This document shows, piece after piece, positions 38,701 to 53,412 of a DNA stretch of 64,000 nucleotides. The notes beneath the pieces are model-generated. The model did no database searches, was not told the origin of the DNA, and saw only the letters and a list, made by a program, of their open reading frames with translations. The stretch comes from Lethocerus indicus. Lineage: Eukaryota > Arthropoda > Insecta > Hemiptera > Belostomatidae. The DNA is taken from assembly GCA_019843655.1 (NCBI GenBank), contig JACDQD010000006.1:21904246-21968245 (forward strand), given 5' to 3'. The translations under genes were made by a program, and so were the position numbers. Numbering within the stretch: position 1 is the stretch's first letter; every line of letters begins with the position of its first letter.

Positions 38701-41368
38701 CCCCCACCCCCTCACCCTACTCCGATACTACCGGTGCTAACTACGGCCCTTTGTTAACGCCCTACGGACTGACCCTCCGGCCGCCCTTTGATCTCCGCTC
38801 GAAAAATAGAGTCGCCCAACCCGTATATTTAACGAGGAACAAAGGATCGCTTTCCTCGAAACTGGCTGACCTATCGCAGTCAACGAGTACGAACATGAAA
38901 CCTGAAAAACATACAGTTTATCCCTGTTGTACTAATACGATAGCGAAAGTAGTTCAGTACATGAAATTTGTATCCATTTTCCTACAGTATTTTTTCTGCT
39001 ACTATTTCTTTATTTTAGATTTATCTCTTATTTATATCGAGGGTATAGAATTTTCACAAAATTTGATTCGCATTATTAGAATGTCTGCAAAATAGGAAAA
39101 AGTTTGTTTGCCTCGTAATTGAGTGTCGCCAATTTCTATTCGAAATTACTACAGGTATTAGCCATACAACACTACTTTAACTAAAACTATAGCTAATCAT
39201 TTGAAATCTGTCCGATACTGCGATATATTATCTAGTTTCCAAGAAATATTACATTACCGTAATATTACGCATCAAACGTATTAAATAGTGATTATAAACA
39301 TTGGACGTTGAAAAATACCACGATTAGGATTGAAAAAGAATTCATTATCTCGATAAAAGTTATGATTTATTCCAGCATCGAACTTCCTTCGTAACGTTCC
39401 AGCGATAAGACCTCGACTGAAGGGAAGGCGGAAACATATATTTCCGAAAACGTTTTTCGGGAAAATCGTGAGGTAATAATAATAATAAGGCATTTAACAA
39501 AAATTTTGAGCAATTAAAAATCAAAGCAATCAGAAATACACTTTCAGTAAATATAGAATATTTTGCGGTATAAATACAGAACTGTTGATGTTTCAGATGT
39601 AACAAACTATTTTCTAGAGGTGGAAATATCTTCACTCAGCAGTCACTCTTTCAGTATCTAATTTAGAAAATTGCTTTGATGTTCGATAAAACGTTCCACT
39701 CAATCGTGCACCACATATATATTACTACATGTTTGGTTTTGTTGTTTTCTAGCGCGTGTGTTATGTATTTGTTTTTCTCCACGCTGTTTGTATCAATTCC
39801 GGAGGGGAACTTCGGCAATCGAATCGTCTCTGAGTTCTACACGGATTTAGGCGGTACGGTTGACCGGGGCACAAACGCTTTCCGACTTTGTATCCCTGTT
39901 TATTTGTCTGCGGAACATACACGGGGAACTATTTTTCAAAGCGTACAGTTGTGCGATAGCAAGTTGTTCTCAAGTCTCCTCTCCGAATCCCGAGTCAAGA
40001 TATATCGCTTGCTAGACAGTTGGCCCAGAGTTTCTTCCCAAATTGCTGGATATTCTGCAACGTTAATACCGAGGCTCTCCGGCCCGTTTTTAACGAAGGT
40101 TCCTAAATGCGAATGTGAAACGGCAGCAATGATTATATAATTAATATTCCAAACGAAGCGTCGGAACCTGCAGCCAATTCGGGAAAATTCGAGTCACGAT
40201 TGATAGGGAAATTTGCCTTTTTATCTTTTGAAAAGCCCCGTCTCCTTTCGAGACAAAATCCCCGGGTGAAAGGGCGACAGAGGTCGTTAAGGAAACCGGA
40301 CCTGTGTAATGGGCCATTTAACGCAATTTGATTTATCGGCCACTAGCGGGAAACAATGGGCGCTATCTTTACTGGGCTAGAGCCGCACAATAGGTTCCCC
40401 CTAACGTTAATAGTTTTCAAGTCGAAATTTCAATCAAATTCCAGTAAATCATATCGCCAGAAACGATAATGGGTATATATATAGAGTTAATCAACTTTTT
40501 AGGTGACAATAAAATGGTTTGGAGTGAACAGTAACTTCTATAAGCAAGTTTGGCCCGGTACATTGAGTAGTAACTATTTTGTGATTGTTTCTCTGAGTTC
40601 TGTGATCTTCCCCGCCAAAACTCGCCCTTACATTTCGCAGTTATCAAAATTTAGCAATGTTAGAATTAAAACAAATCTTTCGTTATTGTTTCTGTTCCAG
40701 AATGTTAAAATAGCTAGGAGTAGAAAACAGTCTGAACTTAAATTATCATTATGTGCAATGATAGGGAGGATGAGAAAGAAACAAATAAGCACAGTAGTTG
40801 ATAAAATATTTGGTATCGGTTATTGTTATCCATGAAACTTGAAGGTAGTTTCTCGAATGAGAAATAGTGATTAGAATCATCAAAGGGAAGTTGGTAGATT
40901 GTTAAGAAGGTACTTTTATTAGTCCCCATTAATCATCAATTGGAATAAATGCCCTTTCAAAAGTTGCACAATTAGAGATATCTAAATGGGAAATAAACTT
41001 TTCTTTCGAGTCCCGGTACAAAAGGCACGCCGACTTTGAGCAATGCTCTCGGCGTCAACCTGAACTCGATTTTGTAAATGAATTGGACGGTAATGAAGTT
41101 TCCGTTGAACGTCGGTGCAGTGAAAGGTTCGATTCACGGAAGCGATACTATAAAGAATACCTTACAATTAATTAAGAATTTCACTTTCAACCTACCCTAC
41201 AACACTCAGAAAGCTTCAAATAAACGTTCAATATATGTTTAAAATAATATAATGATTTAAATTATTTAAATAATGATTCAATAATAATTTAAAATTAACA
41301 GTATAATATAGGCGTTATTTTTTCTTATATCGTCTCTAATTTTTTAATTTGACAATTATTTTATTAGC

Positions 41369-41422
41369 ATTCACGTGAATTCGCTGCTGTTTCAATTCAG
41401 GTGAATTCCCATTTAAATGGGA
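41369..41422. repeat. Pair of short palindromes with a CACGTG E-box
   Basis: ATTCACGTGAAT (41369-41380) is a perfect palindrome centred on the canonical E-box CACGTG. TCCCATTTAAATGGGA (41407-41422) is a perfect 16-base palindrome. Between them GTGAATTC is repeated. These could be bHLH or other dimer sites; function is unproven. Confidence 0.4.
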
Positions 41423-44400
41423 TATAAAATTTCTTAACTGTTTCTTTTTTTCCTAGAGTTATTTCTATACCAATGCTATAAGTCTAAGCGTTTACACCAG
41501 TCGATATAAGTTGGCTGTAATTGTATTGCCGATAGGGGAAAGTCAATCGGCGTGACAAAGTGCAGGTTATCGTCATCGGGAAGACCATTCATCTTCTCGG
41601 CGCTTTGGAGCCGAAGTGGCTCGCATTAGGACGAGCTCACACGTCTCGCGGCACAGGATAATATTCTTTCGACGCGTCGTTTATCTTAAGCATAATCCCG
41701 ACTGACGCCCGATCACCTTATCGAATAAAGTGTATTCTCCGAAAAGTCTCAGACTTATACCAGTAATAACGGGTAATAACGAGTACCTGAAAAATTTCCA
41801 CATCAAGTCAAGCTTTTGAAATAGAGACAAGAAATTGTTACGGATGATCAATTTCAAAAAATGCGTGAGCAAATTCCGCTCGGTAATGAGACAGATTTTA
41901 TGTAACCACATACAATTTTATTTGCTCACCTATTACTATAGTGGTAGCACATTAAATATAAAACTCTCGTCACGACATACCAACACGAAACTACATTCAG
42001 GGAGTTTTGAATCGTAAGCGAAACCAATAATTTCAAGATTTCAACAAATAGAATTTTGGCAATGGTATAGAGCCTTTAGCTTAGGGTGAGAGCTAAACTG
42101 AAGTGAAGATTTCGCGAAGGGGAGAATCTTCTAATCTTTCCAGGGGGACACTCCAGGGAAGATGCCCCTAAGCGGATTATCCTCAACCTTTCCGCCGTCA
42201 CATATCCCAGGAAAGGTACACAATTTATGTTACCCGACCGGGAAGAAAAATACGATCATAGGCTTAAGCGAGGCTTATATCTCATAATAATTAACTCAAC
42301 CTCAATATAAATATGATCTTTGGGCATTGAGGATGAGATTCTTTTAATTATTAAAAATCGAACAACCCCTTTGTTTCAAGACATAGAACCTATTCTCATT
42401 TAATTAATTTGAAACAGGTAATTTTGTAGCTCATACGACGAAATTTGATATGGCGAACCCTTCCTTATCTGAGTCCTTCCATCAGCGGCAGGTGCTAATG
42501 CAAACGGCCCCGCCTAATCTATGTAAAACGACGTTCCCCTTTTTTCAGCTTGTAATTCCCCCTTATCGGAAGGTGGCCAGTGGCACGTAGAGAACCCTTA
42601 TCGGTTTCTACTAGTCGCCCCTATCCGTGGCCTTGCATGTCCTTTTTACATGGTTTCCTCTTTCTCAATCCGAATCCGATTCGTACGCGAACAGATAAAT
42701 TCAGAACCAAAGATTCTAGCAGGTATGCATTTTCTGGTTCTTCTATATTCATACTGTTGGATAATGATTTTATGATTCAGACTTAGTACTATTAGAAACA
42801 CTTGCAGTTGTAGTTAGTATTATAGTAGTAGTCATTTCCGTATGAAATAAATATACTCGGTAGCTCTTATCGCCTCCCTCCCAAATAGTTTGAATAACAT
42901 TTCCTCGAGACTGAGTTTACTTTCAATTGCGTATAGATTACGAATGGAGTTAATAACGCTCCAGAACTCCATTCGAATTTAGTTTGGTAGTTTATGTGCG
43001 GTGATGCGCCCTAAAATAAATTGATATAATATTGTAAATTTCCTCTTATTGTTATCGTAACTCTTCTTCCCCCGTCCAGATTGTGCTTATCCCAGCTGAA
43101 AGCCTGGCTGACTACTATGGAGAGCCTACTGGCTACTACATAATCCTTTCTCTGGATAAAGCTGGCGATTTATTTTGCGAGTGTGGCGTGATGTCAGCGT
43201 GGGCCGGGCCGATCGACCGGATTCCAAGGGAGAGCCAACCGCCCTAACAACCGGCTACGTGTTTGCCTACGCCGCCCCGCGCCACCAAACCAATTTTATT
43301 ATTTAAGCGGCCCCACTGTACGGATTGATTCAAATGGCCGGCACGCCTACTCCAATTCTAATTCCGCCGTTTGATCGTCCCCGGCCAGAATGCAATTGCC
43401 CAGTGCACCTGGTGCAAAGGAGATCACACGCGGAATGAAAATCAGCCTCTACTCTGAAAATATCCAAGAGGTAAAAACCAACGGACTTCAAGGAACATGC
43501 GTATTATACATAAAAATAAAATGTATAGAATAAATCAACGTACAAGGATCATCTTGAAACGTTTGCGTATTTTATACCGATCGGATTTCTCAGTAGTGAT
43601 CGCGATATTTTAGGGCTTTAAGTCCCTAATACGTGAACCTCCGGGCCATGCATCATTCAAGTTGAAAAACATAAAAAGGAATACGAAACAAATACAAAAT
43701 TAACGCAATATGCAAATTAATGATCCCCAAAAGGTTTCAATACCAATATGTAGCTTATTAAATGTAGAATTCAAGATTTTGGGCAGTGCTTGTTTTCGGA
43801 CACAATTACGGTTAAATTGACGCAGCGTTAAAACTTGGCCGTTTAATTTTAATTTGTCATTTAAGGGAGGGCGGCAATTAAAACTGAAAGGGGCATTCTA
43901 TCGAAAATTCTAAACTTCTAAGTGCGATGCCGTTCTGAAAGATTAAACTCTAACAGGAGCCGCTTTTAAATTAAGGCTCGCAAGCCCATTGTTGGGGATG
44001 GGACGGTGACGGGCGGTGGGTAGAGGGGTGGGACACTAGGTGGGAAGTTGGGGAAGTGACGCTTGTAAACTATTGTCTGAAGTTGTGCGAAGAGACCCCC
44101 ACGCCTTTTCGAAACGACGAGAAATTAATCCCTCCGCTCGTTTCCTGGCTCCTCTCAACCCCTTCAATATACAGATTTGAAATTCCCCGGCTTTAAACGC
44201 CTCCTCTAATTATCCGCTATTTATTAACAGGACAGTTCTCTCAAATAAACTTCACTTTTTGACAGGAACTACGACATTTAGACACTGCTTTTATTTTCTT
44301 GACGTTGTAAGAAATAATGAATGAGAATAATTCAACTAAGTAAGTAATTGACCGATTTAAATTAAAACGGTTTAGAAATGGGGTTAGAAACGGGGTGGTT

Positions 44401-47400
44401 ATGCGAAGTACGCTAATTAATTTGAAGGAACTGTAAGAAACCAGACATTGAAATTATTTTGACTTTTGTGATTGGTCAAGTAGCCATTGTAACCCTTGCT
44501 CAACTAGTTTATTTTCAAACGTAAGTCAAAAATTTAAATTTAGGTACCCCCAAGAAACTGAACGAACAAACAAAGGCAGATAAACGGTGTACAACACTGC
44601 AACAAAATAATTATTTGTTGTAGCGTATTACGGTAACCAGAGCCGGAGGCATAAACACGGTCGGTTAAAAAAATATATATTTATGGACTCGGATTATTCA
44701 GCCCAAACAATTTTTTCTTTATGGACGGTCGGTTTAACCGGGAAAGCTTTTTGTTCCGGCTTTTCCCCGGAGTAATTGAAAACAGGTTCGATATTAGAGC
44801 CTATCGGTGGATTTATTGCCAGTAACCGGGAAGAAGGCTTCGAGCCGAATAAACGGGAGGGGAGAAATAATTGGGCGCTAAGCAAAAGAAAAAAAATAAA
44901 TAAACAGGAGGAATAAAGTAAGAACTGGCAACTCGGGGGCCATTAGAAGGAAGCGCTTCAATTCGCTCCAGGAAATAGGCTCTAACATTTTTTAGTGTTT
45001 TTACACCCTTAACGCCTCGGGTTTTTTGCACTCTTCAAAACACGAAAATAGCTTCAGGAGAAAGACCTACTTTGGGATTGAATTGATTGAGACAAGGCCC
45101 AAACACTACTCGAGACGGCGAGAATCCGAGAAAACGGTTCGGAACCGAAACGGTTAAATAAGTAATATTTCACGGAGAATTACATATCAAAATAAATAAA
45201 TACAAACGTTTCTCTGTCTCTCTACATTCTCTAATTGCTGGTTTAATTGTTAAGCTAAATTCTACTAAATCGGGGTTCGTCAGCCTGTTAAGTATTGAGA
45301 ATAGTCAACAGTGAGAATTGATATAAGACGCCCATCATAAGATTTCAATGGGCCGATAAGGAATACATTTGCCGAGGATCCACAGAGTCGGCGTGCGCTA
45401 AGTGGTTTTTCGAGAGGAGGAGGCTGACCGGAAAGGAGGCTGACCGGGATTTCCGCACGGACGAGCGACAAAGCCGGCCGGCCGAGAGACGGCCTTATAA
45501 ATATTTATTGGCGCCATTCCGCCGCCGCTGCGGGCCTTTAAACCCGAATACTTAAATATAAATAGAATAACTAATACAATAATAAAGCGGCTCGACAGGG
45601 GCCCTCTAAAACCTGGCCGGCGGCCCGATATGAGCCGGCTCAGAATGCCGAACGAGCTAATCAGACTGAGTGCGTTGGCATTATGCGGCCCTAACATTAT
45701 TAAAAGCGGAATTACAAAAGGCTTCCTGCCGCCAATTCTTTTACGCTAAAACACAAGCAGTCTCATATTCCCAACGGCGTGACCAATTTAGTTTTCTGGT
45801 CACGGTGATTAAATAGGATTTAAATTTAATTATAATTCTTAAACCCTAGATTTTATGTTACATCAGGTATAATTATTGGACTGTTTCTATTAATATTTAT
45901 TTTCATTATATGTATTTAATATAAAAACGTACTGAATTGAATTTATCGATTAAGGGATTTTGGGCTAGAACTCAGCAGGACACTGTATAGGGACCAATTC
46001 ACGTATAAATTCCTATATTTCAGAAAAAACTTTGAATATTTTCGATATTTGATAACTTAATCTGTTGAGAGTTATAGATACCGAAACTTATTTTAACGGT
46101 ACAAATATTCGGTGGATATTTTCCACGTATGCACCGATGACGTACATTTCCTGTACAAATCCTGAAACGAAGCTGTGTACAGAATTGGAGCCTTCTTTAT
46201 TGAGCGTTTGACGGGAGAACGTAGAATGGAATGCAAAGGAATAAAGGGGGTTGGAGGGGTGATTCAAAGTTTGGCACAAAAGGGTGTCGCGTTAATAATC
46301 TATTGAAGAGAGTACGGTTGCAGATATAATAAGAGAGGGTGGAAAGGGAGAGATAGGAAGAGGCTGAGAGAGCCTGTATTATAACACTGTCAATGCAATA
46401 TACCCGTAGGGACCACTTTGGATGAGCCCGTACTGGAAATCTAGATTTAGTTCGGTCCGCATTTCTGACGTTATAATAATTAACTCGCGAAATATTGCGA
46501 TATTCCGAAGTCGGGGCGGGTTAGGAATTACTTTGTTGGATTATGCCAAACGGCGTCTCTTTGAACTCGGTCAAATAATTTGCTCAATATTGTGCAAACA
46601 TTGACCATTGAACATTGTTGCCTAATTATTTACCCTTAAAATTTATTCTCGTGTTAAGTTTCTAATTTCACAGCACCATAATGAGAAATTGGATCATCAC
46701 GAATTGACTTGTAATTGGTTTGGTGTAAATATATTAACAGGTCACCGACGTATACATTATGTTTCTATTGATATCGTATTTTTTCTGGTGTCAATTTTTA
46801 CTAAGAATTAGAAAGTAGACGTTTTGCCTTGTGATTGACGAAAATTGATTCGGCCGCAATGCATAGTACAGTATAAAATCATTTATATTGCGCTCAGATT
46901 GCCGAAGTCATTAACGATTTCTAACTCCTGGGAGAGGGCGTATTTGCCCCGGAGAGCCGAGCTGCATTTGCGAATCCTTTCCCAGAAACTTTCTTCATTT
47001 GCTCAAACTTCAATACCGAAATCAACCCCTCTCCGCGGAGGTATTTTTTTCGTCCTAAACGTACGAAAAAATATACTGACAGGAATTCTAATTTCGGTCC
47101 ATAGGTATTAGATTCTTTGTACTATTGGGTCTTTGATTGGGGAATCGATGCCGGTAATTACACGAGGGCCGATATCATTCGTGAGGGCTGAACCGGGCCC
47201 GCAGCCTCCCGTTTGTCGAATACGTTCCCCGAACCAGTCTAATGACTGAATTACACGTTGACATGCGGCATCAAAAGCGAAGATAGCCGACGGTATTATG
47301 CGTGCTGCCACCCCGCCCCCGTAACCACGCTATCAGCGGCCCCCCTGTACAAATCGGCCCGATTAAACTCCACCGAACCCGCGTTATCTCCAATATTCGA

Positions 47401-50088
47401 TTGTGCTGTTTGCACGAAATCAGACCGCATTTGTGAGAGCCGTGTTTTTGTTCAGAGCCGCTATTAGGCGGTTAAAGTTAAGCGCCACAATTACAGAAAC
47501 CGACCGCACAACGCACGCTATTTACTTTGACAATTACTGTATAAAACCGGGATGCGGCCTAAAATTTTAGTCTAAACTAAATATTGACGTAGATTATTAA
47601 ATGGGGTTGGGTCTTCGATAAATTAATTGGACTCAGAGCAAATTTGATGTGAGAGCAATTACAAAGTGAAAAGAATGAAAATTTGGCCCCTCCAATTTTC
47701 GGAGCTGCACAAATTTCAAGTAGTAATGGACCCACCACATCGTCGGCGCTGGCAGTTAAACAATTTTTTATGCAAAGAACCAGCGACCGAAATATGCAGG
47801 CCGTTCTCTTTTCAAGCGAGAAAATGCAGATTGCCACAATTTTCCAATTTTAAACGGGCTATTATTTTTTCCCACGCCCGTAACCAGTTTGACTTCAGAG
47901 TAGTTCCTTTTTTCCGACTGCTCGGTGTGTTTGGGCCTTTATGGAGGGGGTTGGAGCCCGCTATAATTAACATTTAAAAAGGAAATGGCACCATCCATTC
48001 CACGATACGTACCCCCCCCCCTCGGTCAATCTCCTGGTTCCGATGAGTACATATTTATTCGGGTAATTACTGGAAAATGAAATCGCTGGTAAAATCTTAA
48101 TGAAGGCGAGAACGCTGTGTAATTTCTAGCGTTGAAGCCGGGTGGGGGAGGGAGATTTACGAGCCCTCCGGGAGGAGTTTACGAGTGGGGCGTGCAAAGT
48201 TCTAAGCCCGGATAAGAAAGCGAAAAAATTTTTTTCATCAAAATCCCGTTTACCGGTTTTGTCAGTCGTCGCCAGACTAAAGACACAATTTATCCCCAAA
48301 CCTCACCATTCCAACGTGATGCCTTTCTCAATATGTGGACTTTTCCTAACCATCAAATTCATAGCATCGTATTATTAATTCTGTATTTACTGAATAACGG
48401 TTAAAATAAAGAATTCTTCCGTACCTGCACAGACGTCAATTACAAATTCAATCAGAAATAATAGTGTTTAGTATTATAACGCTATATTTCGATATTATTG
48501 AACTGAAAGTCCATAAAAATATTTCTGTTAATTCGCCACATTGAAAATATTAATTTCAAGTGAGATGTTAAACCAACATCAATCAATAAATTGATGTATT
48601 CGAAACACGGCGTTACTGATACTAACCGCAATACAACAGTGCCGCGCTGGTTTGGTATCCGGTGTAACCAGGAAACTTTCTTTAAGGCAGTATCTCTTAG
48701 AGGAACTATGTTTAAAGTGCGGAAGCCATTGCCTACAGAATCAGAAGCTCTAAAATCATTAGATTATAACACAAACCCGTATTTGATTGAAAAATGTTGT
48801 GGGTTTGGGAGGATCAAACCCAGGCCCGACCCTTTCCACGCACGGGGATCTAGTCCCGAATCTAATTTAATTTCTATGAATATTTTTCACGGGTATTGCG
48901 GCACAAACTTCAATCACTTTATCGAAAAGTAGTTCTTCTGGGAAGGAAATTGAATTTCATTGAAATGTATCCTCGTCTGAGTACGAATGCGTTATTCAAG
49001 AACCAGAAAACTTAAAACCATTAAAAATTATATATTGTTAGTCGACAAAAAAAAGATACCGCGTGACAAAAATAAACGATTCACGAGACACTTCACATTT
49101 CAGATAAAGGAGCCAACCTTTTATCGGGTCCATCGAAAGGTGAAGCCCCAATACAAAGGACAGAAACCCTGGTCGGATGCAAATAAACAGCGGGAGGAAT
49201 AAATTAGTAGAGCGGAAAAGGCGGCGACTGGAGACGGTATCGAGCACAATTAGAGATAGTCCGTGGAACTGTGTTGGAGGGGGAACCGTAATTAGAGCGG
49301 CAGGCATCGATCCGATGGGGGAGTGGATCGGGGAGTGCCCGCCGCCACTGCCTTACGCTGCCCGCAACAGGTATAACTCCTTACCTCTCTCTCTCTACCT
49401 CACTCTTCCCTCCCTCCATCCCTCGCTCCCATTAGTCCGAGCACAGTGGCAAGAGGACAGGCACATTCTTTTTTTTTTATTTATACCATTCTGGCCTCAT
49501 CAATCTTGAACCCTAAGCTTCTCAAGTCCATACAGCTAAAGAACACGGATTTTCGGGGCCATCATCCGGGCAAGAACTTTTTCATGGATGGTACTGTTAA
49601 TGCCTCAGTACTTGTAACGGGTGTTATTTATTGCTATATGTCGGCGCGTAATTCTTGTATATGTAGGGTTACGACCCCAGTTAACCCCCTATTGGGTTAA
49701 AGAGATAGATAGGCAGAGAGATAGGCGAAGAAGGAGAGATAGGGTGAATGAAAGCCGATTCGTGTACATCCTCTCCCTTCCCAATGTTCTATCGGACCGG
49801 CGCCTCAAATGTTCAAAAACCGTTAACCTGCAGTACCCTGACCGACTTAGGTTAAATCTTTGCAGGTATGGTACCAAGACGTTCGGTTACAACTAATTGC
49901 GGAAGTCGTTAAAAGACAATCAATCACATTTTCCTATTATTCGAGGCATAGAGATTCCCAACGGCAAAATTCAGGATTTACCTAACAAGGCGCCGGGGAA
50001 TAACATTCAGAGAACTGTCGGCCGGATGTTAAGGCCGGTTGTGTTAAGGGGAATCAATACTCTGTACAGACTTGTCGGGATTGAATGG

Positions 50089-50093
<5 letters not shown>

Positions 50094-50163
<70 letters not shown>
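50094..50163. repeat. (AG)35 dinucleotide microsatellite
   Basis: A 70-base uninterrupted AG/GA run. It explains the apparent Arg-Glu repeat frame covering it on the + strand. Pure purine/pyrimidine asymmetry makes it likely to be length-variable and able to adopt triplex (H-DNA) structure; GAGA-factor-type proteins bind GA repeats in flies. Confidence 0.97.
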
Positions 50164-50165
<2 letters not shown>

Positions 50166-53104
50166 TTTCAAGATTTGGACAGTGTCGACTCCTCAATTCA
50201 CGGTTGAATAATTAATTGGAAGGGGGAGGGGGGCCCTCCCGAGTTGGAACGTCCGCCAACCGATTAATCAACCGCAGTTAGCCGCCCGGCCTCTCTAAAA
50301 TTTGGAGCCGTTCCGAATGGGAACAGGTTAGTGGGCGTTCCTTAATTAACGAACATATATGGAACCGATATTGCGTACATTGTGTTTTACAAGCGCTAAT
50401 TGTATTGACGGGCATATGAGACATCAAAAAAATTACAGAATACATTTCATTATTATCAACAAGGCCAGAATTGGCAGACACAAGGCTAAAATGTGATACA
50501 GGATTCATTAATGTTACGAAACAGCCCTGATGACATTCTAAAAAAGTGTTCTAGGAAATTATAGTAAAACATTTTCAGGAAAGATAAGCACAAACTTGGT
50601 ATAAGAAAATGTATACACTATTATTAGTAATATTGTATATTTTGTGAATTATTCGTGAACTCCCTCTCGGCTCCTCGTGCGAGTGTTGCTCTTTGTCCCA
50701 AATAAACAGCAGAGTCAATACGCTGGTGCAAAACGGCAGGGTCTCGTTTGTCGAAGCGTCCAAGTTTGTCTGTTAAGCCTGAATTCTGTGTTTATATGAG
50801 TGATTTTATAACCAGAACCTTTGACAAAACGGTCATAAGCAACATCTCAAATTAATCCCATTCCAAGTTCCAATTTGACTGTGTCAGGTTGGAGGTGTAG
50901 CGATTGTTCAAAAGCATGACTTAAATTAAATTTCATTTGAGAACAGGATATTCGAAACTATCCCCTCGTAGAGCGGGCCAACACCCGACCTATATAAAGG
51001 ATCTGCAATGTGAGTACAAAACTCCATCAGACTTCGTTGGATTATTTGAAATTCTTACCTTACACATTCAACTTGGATATCGCAATATCCGGTTCTTGAA
51101 TTTTAACGTCCTTCTGTTAAAGGTTATTTTAATTTTTTTTAATGCCAGTTTCTAATCTGTCACTGACATAACAGCGTTACTTTTACATTCTGAATAAGAG
51201 CAATATTTATAAGTCAATGTAATTTGTCTAAACTTCTTCCATACAATAATATAACATCCGCTATTGTTGATAGTAGAAGTTTAACAGTTATAAAAGAAAC
51301 TTGTGGTTAAGAGGAAACTAAAATATTTTCCGCAATGTTTTAATAAAGAAAAATTAAATTCGAGTGTACTGTATATACAAAATCGTAAAAACAACTCTGC
51401 TTCCCCTCTTTACTGGGTTTAGCAAAATATCACTTCCTTTTAAGAGTAAATTCAATAGTGTTTGATATTTTTTTAAAAAATGCTAGGATATGTTTCTTAG
51501 GTGAAAACTGTTAAGGGGGAGTGTTAAGCGAGTCCGATACGGGAACGAGATTACAAGGTTCATTGAAAAAGGGTTGGACAGAGGGAAGAGGCGACTCCGA
51601 ATGGGAAAACGGGTCGTGGAATGGAGTCCAACGGCCGACCACAAGAGCACTCCACACCCTTTAACCTTTGAAGTGCGGACCTTTAAAATGCATTTTTAAT
51701 TCCCGAACAGCCCTCGCCGTCCTCGTTGGTCGTTGCGCCCCGAGCTGTGCTGAAACTTTTCTAGAAAGTTTCGACGAGTACACATTTCTGCGAGTACGAC
51801 CATCGAGGTCAATTTTTTTCATACATCCTCTTAGCGGAGAATATGTAATTTCAGTTCATGATATTTATCGGGGGTGTCAAGAGGGTGTGGAATGTGTCAA
51901 CTTTTTACCCAATTTTCTAAATCGAAATTATTTCGCTTCCCCCCCATGAAATACGAGTTACCGGCCCATCATGCCCTCTCCACGCTGTTGTAGTCCTGAC
52001 AGTGTGGTACCTCAAAATATCTGCTGCGATTGCTAGAAACCGAAAACCGGCTTTAAGAACACTGAGCGAGCCAGGAAAGCCGGGATTGGTAGATACTGTT
52101 CGGGTTTTGTTCAATTGCAATACTTCGTGATGCCCAGGAATGTATGGATATTCGTTCGGGATTTCGGGAAACGATGGGATTTCCGGTTCGCTAGTGCAAT
52201 TTATAGTGGAATGTATAAGGGACATTAGCATAGTTATTTGGGAGGCCATTTTGAGAGGGCTGGGGTTAGGGCCGTTAAGTGGCAGCGGGGCGGCGTTTAC
52301 TCCCCATTTCCTCCTGCAACTTTTTTTCAACCGCACAGGAAAATGACTATTCTCGGCTCTTATTCTTGTTCTTCGTTGTTTTTCCCCGCTTATCCGCCGG
52401 GGGAAAATTACTTTCAGCGGTTAAATTCCGGCTGGAGGTGACAATTACTGTGGGGGGTGACGTAAGCACAATTAAAGTAGGCAAGTTTTCTAGCCTCGAT
52501 AAAGCGATGTGGGGTCTGAAATTCTAGATTTAAGAACTTCATCTAATTGGAATTCTCAAAGGTTGGAAGGTGATATCTTAGCTGGTGTCGATAAACAATT
52601 TAAGCAATAATAAGAACATTACAAATTCAACATTGAATTTAGCTGGATTGTATTCTATTTGCAGTTTCATACACTGATAAAGGAGGTCACATGTAATTGA
52701 CATTTCATAAAAGAAGACAAAAATTTGTCCCAAAGAAACTACATGATTTCTTTTTTCTTACTCATTATACTCAATACTTACAATAATACTCATTATTTTA
52801 AACTTTTATATAAAAAGAAATAGGGTTTAAAATTATTTAATTTTCGTGTATTTAATAACCTACAATAAATTTCGTGTTTTTATGCTGAAAATCATTACGT
52901 ACCCTGGGATAATTTTAGGACTCTGGAAATTAACAGTGTATTGTGACTGTTAATGGCTCAAATAACCAACATAATAATTATATAACCCTAAATATATTAG
53001 ACAGAATTCGGGCACGGAATGATCCCTTCGTTTCAATCGTGGAGAGTTTCAAGGCACTCGTGGGAAGGAAAGCAATATTCTTCAGTCACGAAAGGACACC
53101 ATGC

Positions 53105-53109
<5 letters not shown>

Positions 53110-53149
<40 letters not shown>
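53110..53149. repeat. (AT)20 dinucleotide microsatellite
   Basis: A 40-base uninterrupted AT/TA run, self-complementary and able to extrude a cruciform. It accounts for the Ile-Tyr repeat frame across it. Confidence 0.97.
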
Positions 53150-53153
<4 letters not shown>

Positions 53154-53360
53154 AAATCTACCGAATAAGGAAGAATTCCCTTTTGCGTGTGCGTCAGCCG
53201 TTGTTGTTCTATTCATTTAATTAAAGCGGACTTCACGTTTTCGGTGAGTACGGAAAAACAATATAAAAAATAGACCAACTTGGTATTAATTCCTGGGAAG
53301 GGACAATGAAACACCCAAGAGTGAACACAAGGATTGAAAGGAGTTTATAATTTAGGCTCA

Positions 53361-53412
53361 AATGAAAAACCCGTCAGTTTGACCGGCAGTTTCCCGTCGG
53401 GTTTTTTGCATT
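53361..53412. repeat. Hairpin-forming inverted repeat
   Basis: AATGAAAAACCCG (53361-53373) pairs with CGGGTTTTTTGCATT (53398-53412) except for a two-base bulge, around a 24-base loop that contains further short complementarity. It is short for a pre-miRNA; function unknown. Confidence 0.4.

Larger units (their letters stand above)
35601..50093. other. Non-coding stretch
   Basis: No convincing coding sequence. One frame at 39676-40140 (+, 154 codons) starts with a hydrophobic stretch but resembles no family I know and lacks any other gene signal. The stretch also holds a hexanucleotide array (38653-38700), short palindromes near 41369-41422, a 10-base C run (48012-48021), GC-rich patches at about 35830-36180, 38430-38860, 43180-43420 and 45400-45700, and pyrimidine-rich then GATA/GA-rich DNA at 49380-49745. 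Confidence 0.5.

Noticed and set aside
39676..40140. 154-codon + strand frame with a hydrophobic start
   Set aside because: No recognisable domain, no repeat or splice support, and length within what stop-poor stretches give by chance in 64 kb.
41120..41145. B-box-like GGTTCGATTC, candidate tRNA
   Set aside because: No A box at the right distance and no cloverleaf pairing.
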